A stretch of DNA of 64,000 nucleotides from Dacryopinax spathularia (taxonomy: Eukaryota; Basidiomycota; Dacrymycetes; Dacrymycetales; Dacrymycetaceae). Below the pieces are notes generated by a model that saw only the letters and a list, made by a program, of their open reading frames with translations, ran no database searches and was not told where the DNA came from. The stretch spans positions 620,001-684,000 of the forward strand of contig JBBPFI010000002.1 in assembly GCA_037974965.1 (NCBI GenBank). Reading direction: 5' to 3'. The position numbers and the translations under genes were made by a program. Shown here piece after piece: positions 37,851-50,026 of this stretch. Each line of letters starts with the position of its first letter. Position 1 is the stretch's first letter.

Positions 37851-40800
37851 ATGGATATCGATGACCTTTTCGGTCACTTAGAGGGTGCAACAGACAAAGC
37901 ACCTGAGCGAGCAGGTCCGAGCAGCACGAAGAAGCGCAAGAAACGTAGAGCACGATCTCCTTCTGACGGGGACCATCCTCGCGAAGAAAGCGCCGCATCT
38001 GCTTCAGGAGGGGAGGATGGCGGGCACTTCGAGTCTCCGAGAGAGAGAGAGCACGGTTACGAAGGTGACAAGCCTGCGAAACGGCCCAGGCTGGCCATCG
38101 ATGAGCCTATGCCTGTTCTCACCGATGAGGTGGACTTCGAGACGAAGAAGGATTTTGTCGCTAGCGGCGGTTTGACAGGCGGACCGGCTGAGGAGGGGGA
38201 GAAAATACAGCTTAGCCACCAAGTGCGTCTTTATTGCTGCGCGAATGTCCACGAGATACTGAAAGGTTTTGCGTAGGTCCGCCATCAGGTCGCCGTACCA
38301 CCAGGATACCCATACGTCCCCATTAGCCAGCATGTCTCGCCTGCCAAACCTGCTAGAGAGTACAAGTTCGAACTTGATCCGTTCCAGAAGGTTTCAGTGC
38401 ATGCGATAGAGAGGGACGAGAGTGTACTTGTTTCAGCCCATACCAGTGCCGGGAAGACCGTTGTTGCCGAGTATGCCATCGCCCAGTGCTTGCGGGATAA
38501 GCAGCGGGTCATATACACCAGTCCAATCAAGGTCAGTTCTGTGCAACATGCGTTGGCCGAGGCACTGATGTTAAATTAGGCGCTGTCGAACCAAAAATAC
38601 CGAGACTTTCAGCAGACATTCGGTGATGTGGGTCTCATGACTGGCGACGTCACCATCAACGCCTCTGCAACCTGTCTCGTTATGACAACGGAGATTCTGC
38701 GGTCCATGCTCTACCGTGGCTCCGAAATTGTGCGCGAAGTTGCTTGGGTGGTCTTCGACGAAATCCATTACATGCGCGATAAGGAACGTGGAGTGGTGTG
38801 GGAAGAGACGATCATCCTTCTCCCGCACAAAGTCCATTTCGTCTTCCTTTCCGCTACGATACCCAACGCTCTCGAATTCGCCCAATGGATCTCAAAAATT
38901 CACCATCAACCGTGCCACGTGGTATATACTGATTTTCGGCCCACACCCCTACAGCATTATCTATACCCAGCCGGAAGCAACGGAATTTTTCTGGTTGTCA
39001 ACGAGAAGAGCGAGTTCAAAGAAGATAATTTCCAACGGGCCATGGCGGCTATCAGTGATGGCAGGGGAGATGATCCATCTGATCCCAGTTCTGGTCGAGG
39101 ACGGAAAGGCAAGAGCAGAAAGGGAGGTGAGAAAGGTGCGCGACTTTGACTTGCTGAACTTGAGCATTGTCCTTACTGCCCCGTAGGTAGCTCCCAATCT
39201 GATATCCAGAAGCTCGTCAAGATGATCTCTCAGAGGGGATATGGTCCAGTCATTGTCTTCGCTTTCAATAAGCGGGAATGTGAAGCACTCGCTATGGCAA
39301 TCTCAAAGCTGGACTTCAACTCCGACGCTGAGGCGGACTTGGTGGACGAGGTCTACAAGAAGGCCATCAGCGCCCTGACGGAAGAAGATCGGAAGCTGCC
39401 TCAAATTCAGCATCTGCTTCCCCTCCTGAAGCGCGGCATCGGCGTACATCATGGTGGTTTGCTACCTATTCTAAAAGAAGTGGTGGAAGTGCTTTTCCAA
39501 GAAGGCTTGATCAAAGTCCTCTTCGCAACGGAAACCTTTTCGATCGGTCTCAACATGCCCGCGAAAACGGTCGTTTTCACCACCGTCCGCAAGTATGACG
39601 GGCGCGAGTTCCGCAACCTCTCCTCTGGCGAGTACATCCAGATGTCTGGCCGTGCAGGGCGCCGCGGGTTGGATGACCGCGGTATCGTGGTCATGATGGT
39701 GGACGAGAAACTCGAGCCCGCTGCCGCGAAGAACATGGTCAAGGGTCAAGCAGATCGGCTTGATTCTGCATTTCATCTGGGGTATAACATGATCCTGAAT
39801 CTCATGCGAGTGGAAGGTATTAGTCCTGAGTACATGCTTGAGCGATGCTTTTTCCAGCTTCAGAACGCTGCTAGCGTTCCCAAGCTGAAAGACGGTATGT
39901 CATCTGCGCGTAGACTTCTGCGCATGCACAACCTGATCACATGATTAGAGTTGGCCAAGGCTGAGAGCGATGAGGCCGCCATCGTTGTCCCGGAAGAAGA
40001 GGAGGTTGCGCAAGTGTATGATCTCCGCAAGCAGATAGAAGAGCTGAAAGCGGACATGAGGGATGTCATTACGCACCCCACGTATATCGTCCCGTTCCTG
40101 CAAACGGGCCGCCTCGTTCAGATCGTGGTCGACGGCGTTGACTTTGGCTGGGGGGCCATCGTTAATTATAACAAGAGGACGCCTAGCAAGAACAGACCCT
40201 TGGCAGAAGCGAAGGAGAAGCCGCAGTCGCAGTATGTTCTCGATGTTCTTCTCAACATCTCTCGCGATTCCGGTGACTCCAAGGAGCCTCTGGGGAGCAG
40301 TTCCTCTCGCATGGAGAAGCAACCAGCCAAGTTGGGAGGGAAGGAAGAGCCTGTCGTAGTTGGCTGCCTCCTTTCAACTGTCCACGCTATCAGCGCATTT
40401 CGGATATACCTGCCGAAAGATCTTCGACACCCGTCTGACCGAGATACGGCCTGGAGAAGTGTACTCGAGGTCCAGAAGCGATTTCCAGATGGGATCACGC
40501 GTCTGGACCCTATCAAGAATATGGGTATCAAGGACGAGAGCTTTGTGAAACTCGTTAAGGTGAATGATGAGACTCCGCTATGGTCTCTCCGTTGACTTCT
40601 AGACTTCTTGGTGCAGAAAATCGAAATGCTGGAGGACCGACTGCTCACCAAACGACTTCACGGCGATCCTCGGTTACCTGATTTGTATGAACGTTATGCT
40701 GAGAAAAAGGAGAAGCACGAGCATGTTCGTCAAATTCGCCGTCGGATTCAGGCCGCAAACGACATACTACAGTTAGAAGAGCTGAAGAGCCGCAAACGAG

Positions 40801-41477
40801 TATTGCGACGTCTGGGCTTCACCAACTCAAATGATGTCGTGGATGTGAAGGGCCGCGTTGCTTGTGAAATAAGCTCAGGAGACGAGCTGCTGCTTACAGA
40901 AATGATTTTTAACGGCGTTTTCAATTCCCTAAGCCCTGAGCAGTGCGCTGCGGTACTGAGCTGCTTCGTGTTCAGCGAAAAGGTCGGTTTGAATTGCTTT
41001 GCGTAGGATGCGACTAGCCAATGTCTGACTGTCTTCAGAGCGAACAACAGACAAAGCTCGGCGAAGAACTGGCCGCGCCCTTGCGTCAACTACAGGAGAT
41101 GGCCCGCCGCATAGCCAAAGTCACGCAAGAATCCAAACTACCGATCGTTGAAGAGGAGTATGTGATGTCATTCAAGGTTGAACTGATGGATGTCGTCATG
41201 AGATGGTGCCGTGGAGCACCTTTTGGGGAGATTATAAAGGTATGTGACAGAAAGCCATGGAATTAGTATGGACGAGGACTGATTATGGGGATAGTTGACA
41301 GATCAATTCGAGGGTAACCTGATTCGTGTTTTCCGTCGATTGGGCGAGCTCATTCGCCAGATGGTCGAAGCAGCCCAGGCAATCGGTAACGAGGAACTCA
41401 AGGAGAAGTTTCAGAAGGCTCGCGAGATGCTCGAACGCCCGAATTCCGTCATCTTCACCGGATCATTGTATCTGTGA
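37851..41477 (+). CDS. MTR4: Exosome/TRAMP DExH RNA helicase Mtr4
   Basis: Exons 37851-38222, 38277-38531, 38580-39135, 39187-39894, 39949-40559, 40617-40982, 41039-41239, 41295-41477; 1083 aa, normal for the family. An acidic, Lys/Arg-rich N terminus is followed by helicase motifs: [16 protein letters not shown] (I), [11 protein letters not shown] (II, DEIH box), [14 protein letters not shown] (III), [15 protein letters not shown] (IV/V), [19 protein letters not shown] and [17 protein letters not shown] (VI). The KOW/arch region lies about residues 600-800 and the C-terminal DSHCT helical domain ends with [13 protein letters not shown]. It unwinds structured RNA for 3'-5' decay by the nuclear exosome. 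The conserved C terminus supports the stop at 41477. All seven introns are GT-AG, 48-57 nt. Confidence 0.97.
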
Positions 41478-44400
41478 CGGATTCATCACCCCTCTGTGCC
41501 TTTCCTTGACGTCCACATGCCTGTACGTATGCGTAGAGCACTGATATTCCCAGCCGCGTTTTCGTCGTCCCCCCGCGCAAGAGGCGGGTATGCGGGAGTC
41601 TCGTTCTGCATGGCGCAGTTGTTAGATTAACGGGTCGTGCAGCTCGCAGGACCCCTCCTGGACTGACATACCCCGTTCATCTTTCATCTGTGACCTTACG
41701 ATCTGTAGCCCGACTCACACCTAGTCTACAGGTGGGCCCGCCCTGACGGATGTATGGATGTACGCTGTGCGTCCTCTCCTCCGCTACTCTTTGGTGTTCA
41801 TCACGGGTACTGGTATGCAGTCATCAAATAGGGAAAAAGCTGCCTGCAAGCACAGCGACATCGGAAACACGGCGCTATGTTCGGAGGTCACGGCAATGCG
41901 TCCAATTCCTCCCCTCGAACGTGCCATTTTGTAGCACCAAATGATTCCCACCTTTGGCTTTGGCGGTATCCGCCCTTGTCTCTATGCGACTGCCAGCCCG
42001 GCCTCCTCAGCCAATGGCTACAAAAACCTAAGGCCCGTCTGAGACCGCCGAACGGAGACTTCGCTTATTTCAGTCGAGCGGTAACGAGCTATGTCGGGGA
42101 GACGTCCAGGGGGAACGTACCATTGGTCGTGAAGACGGACGTTCTCCGACGGCGTTCCTGATGCACCTGAGATGACACCACCTCTCAAAGACGCGGTGCC
42201 CAGAAGAGGGCTTGTAAGGCTGATTTTGGTCCGCACCACCCGGGAGACAGGCAAATTCAGGGCGAACGGGCAATCAGAGCGGCAGCGTCGGTCCTCTATT
42301 GCTAGGAGAGATCATTGAGGACGACATTCGTAGCAACGGACAATTGAATACAGGTACATTCGCCGTGGGTGGAAACAACCATCGGGTATTCTATAAAGCA
42401 GCAGTTCATCCATCCTCGCGTCACCCTGACCACTAATGGTACTCCAATTTCTGCGGGCAGCCGGAATGCAGAAAGCCTCCCAGACTGGCCTTAGCCCCTG
42501 CATGACAAATTCAAAAGGCGTTCAGAAGCATCAGCCTACAGTCACAACCTTTGACTTCATGCGCTTGTGGTGTCATGACCTCCATTCTGGCCACCTTGAC
42601 CCGTCGGTTCCTGCGGCGGCTGCGGCGCGGGGGGGAGTCCGGGTATCGTTTTTCGAGCGCCAAGATGTCCGAGTGCGTGCTTGGGGTCATGGATATCGAA
42701 GGGTTTGGCCCCAACGTTGCTCCTGCCAGCTGGTGAGCTCGACTAGTTCTGGTGCGAAAACCTGAACGCGCGTGCCCGTTGTATAATGGCCCAGCGGTGA
42801 TACCAGTCCCTAGCAGTCCCATACCCTGTGCAAGAATGTGAACGAGCTGTATCCGGGGCAACCGAGCCTCGTACCGACAGATACAAACGAAGATTTGAGT
42901 GGGAAGATTGTGCCGTCAGCTTAGGCGCTGAGCAGGGGGATCACGGTCCGCGTATTGTCAGACTTTAAATATTTTTCGGGCGGCAATCTAGGCTGATCAT
43001 GCCTAACTGTTGCCGAAGAGATATCCTCGGCCCGAGCAATAGTGGACAATCCACAGCTTATTTGCTTCTGTGTGACATCCAACTGGAGATCCGCCATCTG
43101 CGGTCATGTGCGGAGTGTGGGAAGCACTGGTATAGGGGGTACAGCAGAACACCTCATATCATCCTGGGACATTCTGACACAGTGACAATTCTGTACGAAT
43201 GCGCAGTAAGGCAATCTCGCCCTTCGCCGAAAGGTCTGCTGAATAAACACGCCTAGCTCGGCGATCGCAAACCCAAATCACGCGTGCAAATCCGGGGACT
43301 TCCACCCTTCTGTTGGCTTCGCGGTCCTTAACCGCGGCTGACACTAGTTATCGCCTGGATTACCGTATCTCTAGGGTGGATCACTCGGCGGCGAAATGGC
43401 ACTAACCGCTTTACAATGGTAGAAATAGTTACCACAGACTGCGTTATTGCAGTGGACACAAACAACAGATGTTCCTGCTGGAGAATGAGCCAACGCTCTG
43501 GTTCATGGGCGGTAGATGCTCCCCGATATATGATTTGGCCCTCATCCCGATATGTTGCTGCGCCAGTAGAGCGGACTTCTGGTACAGTCCACGGACTTGC
43601 CGGCCGGTTGGTCAGAACGTAGGAAGAGGAGAACGCAGGTACCGTACAATGGTCGACGAGGTTTGATGGTGAAAGGGCTTCATTGAGAGGGTCTTTTCGG
43701 TCTGGCCAAGCCGCGCCTCCGATGTGGTTTGGATCATCACTTTCCGACAATGCTCATATCATACGATAAGCGGTATCAGCTGAAGGGTGGAGGACAAGCA
43801 CCACGCCGAGCATCGATTTCCAAAATAACCCTGGCTTCCGGCATCCATGCGGAGACTGTCCGCAGCCTCCTTGCCACGCAAAAGTCAAATCCAGGAGAGT
43901 AAGTGCCATTGGTATGGATTCCGCCTGCCCCGCGAGGGAAGACATGATCCTGCCACTGTTAGGGATATTTTGGCGCATATCGATCCTGCAGGCAAGATAA
44001 GGCACGCTCACCCTTAGCCGGTCACTTAACTAGCCCGGACGCCATCCGCGGATTTTTGGGAGAATGCGCTGGGAATGGAAGAAGCGGTCCTTGTTTAGGG
44101 GAGTAGATGAGGTAACCAGCCGATAGAAGGCTGGCTGCAAATTATACCCCTTTCCTCGCCCACAATCCTCCATCCGCACAGGCCCGTCCGCAGTGGTGTC
44201 TGTGCAAGCGCGGTCGAAAGCGGAGGCAGCCGTAGACAACAGAAGATCGGCAGATACTTTGCCCGAGAGGAATTCACTTAGATGCTTCCCATTTCTAGTA
44301 TCTACGAGCTTGCGCACATTACCCTCCCAGTTGTAAAATTGCACGCGTACTTACACGTTGTGCGAGTCTCGGGAAAGGCATATCGACTGTTGTCATCTCA

Positions 44401-46747
44401 TCCTCTTGTAATGTTCGTCTATGGTAGAGTCACTTGACACCAGCTGCTCGAGTTCTACCGAAGTGCGGAAGCACGTGAAATCTCGGATGCCGAGCAAGCC
44501 AAGCTAAAATTGGGTTCTGAGCGGATTTACTTCATTAACGATGGTTTGTTCCGTAGTTCGTCAATTCTCGGCGGCTCGATGAGCAGCTATTGGATAGTCT
44601 CTTCGACGTCGATTCGTGGGCATCTTTTCGATGCGCTGGGAGCGATTGGATGTCCCACTATCTTGGTTTGGAGTTTGGACTTACCTTGTAACCCTACGGT
44701 CTTCCGATCAGCACGCGAAGCGGCGCAGCCACCTCACCGACACACTTCGTCGGAGGTGCTGCTAGCACATAGACACGCATGCAAGCACACCAAACAGAGG
44801 CTAGATGATTACAACGCATCATGTTGCACATAGGAGCTTGGATAAAACATGGTACGTATGTAATTGTAGCGCATGACTTCGGGCGGGCAGACATTGCATA
44901 CTCTGGCAACCGCAACAGGTACAGGATGTAGCGGACGATTTCTACTCTGTTGCCTTCCCGATCAGTGGGCAAATTTGCACCCCCGAGATGGTGAAACTCA
45001 CCGCTAGCTTATTTGCTGCTTGTAGTGTCGTGCTTGACATCCTTAATGTCATAGCCCTTATCGTCCACGTCCTTGCTGCGGGAGAGTCGCTTAAGTGCCC
45101 CTAGTAGCGTCGCCTACATGAAGGACCCACCCAAAGTCAAGTACAATAGGGGCACCGTCCGAAGTATAGGTGACCATTGCTGCGAGGTATGGGTGTGTTA
45201 TTGACCGGTTCCACGGAGAGGAACTTGAAGGTGGGAGAATTTACTCACTTGAGCAAGGCGATAAAGAGGGCCAACGGGGTGGGTGTTACTATAGTTGGAG
45301 AGTTGGAGGGTTGCAATAGGCTGATCGCAACGTCACTTGGGCTCCCAGGTCGCCCATTATGCTACTTATATCCTCTGCAAGCCTAGGAAGGAACATTTCC
45401 AATTATTTGGGTTTGGTCAGCCAGACGGACCATATTTCCGACGTCCGAGACAACGACGGCGACAGAGCGGACCAGATGAAGCGGTAGGCATACATAAGAA
45501 TTGTGGTGACGAGGAGACAGAGCGGGAAGAGGGCGAGAACCACCCTCCTTGCCAACGGAGCGAGAATGTCTTCTCCGCCGGCGCCAGTTTTAGCCATCAC
45601 ACGGGACGGGGAATCGAGCGCTAGTTAGGATATTTTCACCCGATCTTTCTGTCTTCTATTCCAGAGTTGGACCGCTATATCACCCACGTAGCCTGCTGCC
45701 AGCGTGTTCTGAGCGAGGCCCTCGGCCGAGAGAGCTGCGCATGAGTTTGTGGTCCATTCAAAACGGGGCAAACCCCAGTTGGCAGGCCCGGAAAAGAAGT
45801 CAAAGCACGTGAACATCGGCGTATACAGTGGGACCACTTCTGTGTTCCGACGAAGGATTGCGCAAGCATCAGGCCCCTTACTTGGGTTTGTTGCCAGCTT
45901 TCACAACCACCTGGTGACCAGGGGACGAGTGGGTCGGAAGGCCAGTGCCAGACAGGGGCGCCCTTGATCTGTTGATTGGGTTTCTTCCGGCTCGAGCCTT
46001 ATCTTAATATTTCGGTTCTTCGATTCACACACGCCCACGCCTCGGTGAACCCATGACCACCAGGCGCTTCTTATTGAGAAGGAGGGACGTGCTGCTATTC
46101 TGCAGATATGGGTGGAAGAGGGCGAATGAGCGGGTTTAATGCAAACGTGCGTCCCCGGGTGCGTATCTGTGGAGGACGGACACGCTGGAAGGGGCGTGTC
46201 CAGCCTGTTATGGCCGAGGAAGAGGCCGAGCCTTTCATGCGAGTGGAGAGAGTTGACTGGACTCCGTGGCGCCCGCGATGGTGGTTCCTCCCGGGCCGTC
46301 GACACTGATGCGATCGTTGTGCCGAAATCGAATCAGCCAGACAATTCTACCGAAGCGCAAGGAGGCCGCCTTGCACACACGGTGATAAGGCGTGTGAACG
46401 TGTCCCGCAGTGACGGGTTGTCCAGAACGGCATGGCCACCGGTCAGATCACCGTGCTGAGAGCCGATTGGCCTTCAAGATCCGTATGGTGATATGGTCAA
46501 TAGGAGGTGGGCCTGGTTGTTTTTGCGACCGGTATTAGCCAATGCCGAAATCGTCCAGTAGTCTGAGCAAGTCGAATCTCATCAGCAGCTACGCTTCGCC
46601 GAGCGGGTTCTGCCAGTGCAATAAGCGCCGTTACTCAGAAAGAGCGCTTGGCGGTAGCACCGTTACTATCATTGGCCGCACCCGACTTTGCAAGGGTCTC
46701 CCCGGCGATGTTCTCTTGCGGGGTGATATAGTTAATCCCCTACAACA
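41478..46747. other. 5.3 kb interval without a defensible gene
   Basis: No model with a recognisable family and consistent splicing could be built here. Suggestive fragments exist. At about 44453-44541 (+) an open stretch reads LLEFYRSAEAREISDAEQAK. On the minus strand around 45013-45870 lie pieces with a hydrophobic span (VVLALFPLCLLVTTILMYAY), a Gly/Trp-rich piece ending DIAVQLWNRR, and a charged tail SKDVDDKGYDIKDVKHDTTSSK ending at 45013. These could be exons of a membrane protein, or remnants, but the opposite strand reads equally open there, so I do not call a gene. The part from about 46540 on must hold the GNAT-Mss4 promoter. Confidence 0.5.
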
Positions 46748-48063
46748 ATGTCGAGGTTACCAAGTGGGACTTACTTTAACTTGCTGCCTGTGGAATATAT
46801 CGATGATGCTTACGAGCTGGAAGTGCAGGGTTGGTGCTTGAACAATGTATGCTATGCGAGGTGACGGGCTGAAAACGCTGCGTGCACAGGATACCCAGCT
46901 GATGAAGCTGCTTCCCTGGAAGCGCTAAAGTGCGTAGGACGTACCAAGCCGAGCAAAACATTGTCTGACATGCTACCAGATACCGTCAATCGCATGCGCC
47001 AACACTCTTCTTGGGAGCGTTCCTCACTCCAGCATCGTCCGCAAAGCCCGTCCTCCTTGGATTCGTATGCAGCACCCTCACCTCCTCCCCGCTCGTAACC
47101 CATGAATCTATGCGGACGCACGACCCACACGGCACGACGATCGCGATCCACTCCGTGTGCGTGTCACCCACGCACAGAAATATGGGGATAGGGAAGGCGC
47201 TCCTGGAAGAGTACGCGAAACGCGCTAGGGAAGGAGCAATGGGCTCAGTTGAGAGGATAGCGCTTATGTCGCGGGCTGGCCTGACGGGGCTGTACGAGCA
47301 AGTCGGGTTCAAGGTTGTAGGTGAAAGCGCGGTGCAGCACGGGAGCGAGAAGTGGGTCGACATGGTTCTGGATCTCAAGCCGAGCGAGGAGGATCTAGAA
47401 GCTCGAGAGCGAGCAGCACCCGTACCGAGCGCGGACGAGGTAGCGCCTGCATCTGCCCAAGAGGGAGAAGCACCCCCAGCAGATGGTCCGACACAAGCAC
47501 AAGTCATCGCTGCTCTCATGGCTGAACGATCCCGCCCTCCAGCACCAGAATCGCGCAGTTACGCATCGTTCACCTCCCAAGGCGACAGCGCAACCGACGC
47601 AGACGGTCGAAATGCGCATAGACTGCGCTGTCTCCGACCAGGCTGTGGCAGCCTCATACTGCTAGAAGGCGTGGGCGAACTACGAGACAGTAGTGAGGAG
47701 TCATTCTGCGACGTACGCGTTTTTACCACCTGGCCTATAAATGTCGCACGAGCCGCTGACCTATACGCGCAGCTCGACGCCGGTCGCTCCGAGCCCCACC
47801 CCCTCTTTCCCCCAATCACGCACGACCAGAAATGGTGGCTCGTCCAACCCTCCCCAATGGCATTCGAGAACGTCGCCTTCTCGCGCTCCGTCCCCGCTCC
47901 TCCTTCTCAACCACAAGCGGGCGCCACGGCGGAGCAGACTCAGGGCAGAGCGAGGAAGTACTTGGGATGTGCGGAGTGCGAGTTGGGCCCGATTGGGTGG
48001 TGCTGGGAAGGAGCGACGAGAGAGTATTGGGTTAATGTGGAGAGGGTAGGCTATAGGACTTGA
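46748..48063 (+). CDS. GNAT acetyltransferase (AANAT-like) fused to an Mss4-like zinc domain
   Basis: Exons 46748-46829, 46890-46929, 46980-48063; 401 aa. The N-terminal half is an arylalkylamine/polyamine N-acetyltransferase of the GNAT fold: LEVQGYPADEAASLEALKYR, LLGFVCSTL, the acetyl-CoA motif VCVSPTHRNMGIGKALLEEY and GLYEQVGFKVVGES. After a linker rich in Ala/Pro/Glu (about residues 165-225) the same reading frame continues into an Mss4/Dss4-like fold: LRCLRPGCGSLILLEGVGEL, a central FENVAFSR and KYLGCAECELGPIGW, with Cys pairs able to bind zinc. Mss4 proteins act as chaperones or weak exchange factors for exocytic Rab GTPases. The fused part is one uninterrupted exon of over 1 kb, so the join needs no intron assumption. 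Start ATG at 46748 gives MSRLPSGTYFNLLPVEYIDD. Confidence 0.85.
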
Positions 48064-48374
48064 TTTGCGTTTATTTATTTACGGGATGGGTTGAAGCTGG
48101 TGTTGAGGAATACGTAGATGCGCGTTGACGCGACTAGGGAGTGCACTCTACTGCCGGGCAAATACGCCGTTCGCTCCCAGGCGTAGCGGGATTGTACAAT
48201 ACAGGCAAGCCGTCGCCAAGCAGAAAATGAAGATAATGATTGCTTGCACTAGGCTAGCGGACAGCTGTAATAGTTTACTTTCCCTGCCTCTTCGAAAGTG
48301 AGAGGGAAGGGAGGATGCATGCATGCAGAATACGGAAGCGAAGTGATCAAGCGAATGGTCGACGGGAAAAGCGG
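48064..48374. other. Convergent 3' region
   Basis: About 310 bp between the stops of two convergent genes; it holds both 3' UTRs. Nothing else is visible. Confidence 0.5.
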
Positions 48375-49539
48375 TTATGTGAAGAACTTCCTGCTCTCGC
48401 TCGGCCCGAAGAGGTCCATCCTGATCTCCGGCAGCATCTACAAACAACATATCAGCACTCTGTTCTCTGTTCTCTTTTCACAGGCATGCGCAGTATCGCA
48501 GCCACGGTTGCTTCAACCAACCGTAACCGTGGACCCCAATAAGAAACAGCAGCAAGACAGCAACACTCACCGCATCCTCCAACAAACTCAACCTCTCGTC
48601 CAACGTATTATCCATCGAGATCCTCCCCCCCATCGCGCTGAGCTTCACCCCCCCAGCACCCTCCTTCGACAGACTGCCGTCAACCTTGAGTGAAACGTCC
48701 CGGCCTGAGATCTCCGTGTACTTTTGCGAGGCGCGGGAGGAGGCGGATTCGGTCGCTTGGACGTCGGAGGGACGGCAGGAGATGAGGACTTCGGGTTCTA
48801 GGAGACGTAGGAGTCCCTGCGAGCAGCACGAACGTCAGCCTCGTCGCCATCGCAACCCATCCTGCAACCAGCGCGAGCAGCCGAAGCTGGGGCGCAGCGC
48901 CAACTCGCATGCAGCCGAGCGAGCAAGCAAAACGATGAGACGAAGTGGGACGCACCTCCAGGATCAACCCCTCCAACAACTCGCCATACTTCTTCTCGTC
49001 CTGCTGCGCAATCAGCCCGACCTGCTTGCGCGCCTCCTCGAATAGGGTGTGGAGGTGCTGTTCGCGCGCGGCGAGAATTTTGAGCCTTGCGCGATTGGTG
49101 GCTGTTGATTGTTCGCTGGAGGGGGAGGGGGGTTAGCATGCAATCGATGCGGGTGGAGCATAGCGCGTGCAACGGGGTAGAAGCACGCTGCTGATGTCGG
49201 AGATGGAGAGGACAAGGAGAAGGCAAGGATACGAGCGATGGAGATGGGCAGGTGAAGGGGGCAGCAAGAACAGGAGATAGATATAGATAAATAGATTGAC
49301 ACTGAGAATACGCACATCTTCACCCCCGTCTCCGCGGCCTTCTTCTTCTTCTCAAACGCCGCATCGATCGCCGCGACCTCCGTCCTGACCAATTTCGCCT
49401 TCTCGACCGCAAACTCCTCGTCGGCCTTGACCTTGATCTCCCGCGCTTTTTCTTGCGCTTCTTGTTTGATGAAGGCGACCATCTTTTGCGTTTCCGAGAT
49501 CACTTCGTCGTCGTTGAGGGGGCCGGAACGGGAGGCCAT
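48375..49539 (-). CDS. VMA4: V-type ATPase subunit E
   Basis: Exons (descending) 49539-49316, 49115-48956, 48816-48571, 48437-48375; 230 aa, the usual length. The long N-terminal helix is clear: LNDDEVISETQKMVAFIKQE, EEFAVEKAKLVRTE and ATNRARLKILAAREQHLHTL, then ISMDNTLDERLSLLEDAMLP and the C-terminal EIRMDLFG. Subunit E forms the peripheral stalk joining the V1 and V0 sectors of the vacuolar proton pump. Its three introns (200, 139 and 133 nt) are two to four times longer than the local norm. The last exon is only 63 nt and is required for the conserved MLPEIR..LFG end. Confidence 0.93.
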
Positions 49540-50026
49540 GGTGGCTAGCTCTTGGTGTGAGGTAGGTGGGACGTTCTAGTATTTGGTAGGCAGAGGCAGT
49601 CTAGCTGAAGAGGAGGAGGAGAACAACACGGAGCGCGTTCTCAGGAGAGAGAGGACGACGACGACGACGATCGAACAGGGACCCGCTCCCTCTCCTCGAT
49701 AGAGCTCGGCGACGTAATGCCCTGTGATTGCTCCCGCTCTCAACGCGGCAGACGCTTCTGCATCGCCACTCCATCGGTCTGATATCGCGCGATCCGACTC
49801 GTCACCGTTTGACTCTGGGCTGGGCGACAAAGTCGGAATGTGAGGGTGAGATAAAAGGGTGTACCGTTGCGGCCTGCACGTTTTACTCTCGCACTCTGAT
49901 CTGGCTTGTCTATAGACTGGTCTGTCGCCGCCTCTAAGACCGACAGTCGAACAATCTTACGCGTCTGGGTCGTTCACGTACGCCGCTCGCCACAAGGTCT
50001 TGGCACCCCTTCCCGCTCGGTGGAGG
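49540..50026. promoter_or_regulatory. Divergent promoter region, VMA4 / FMO-like
   Basis: About 490 bp between divergent start codons. It includes a short GAC-repeat (GACGACGACGACGACGA) at about 49653-49670. No known factor site was identified. Confidence 0.4.
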
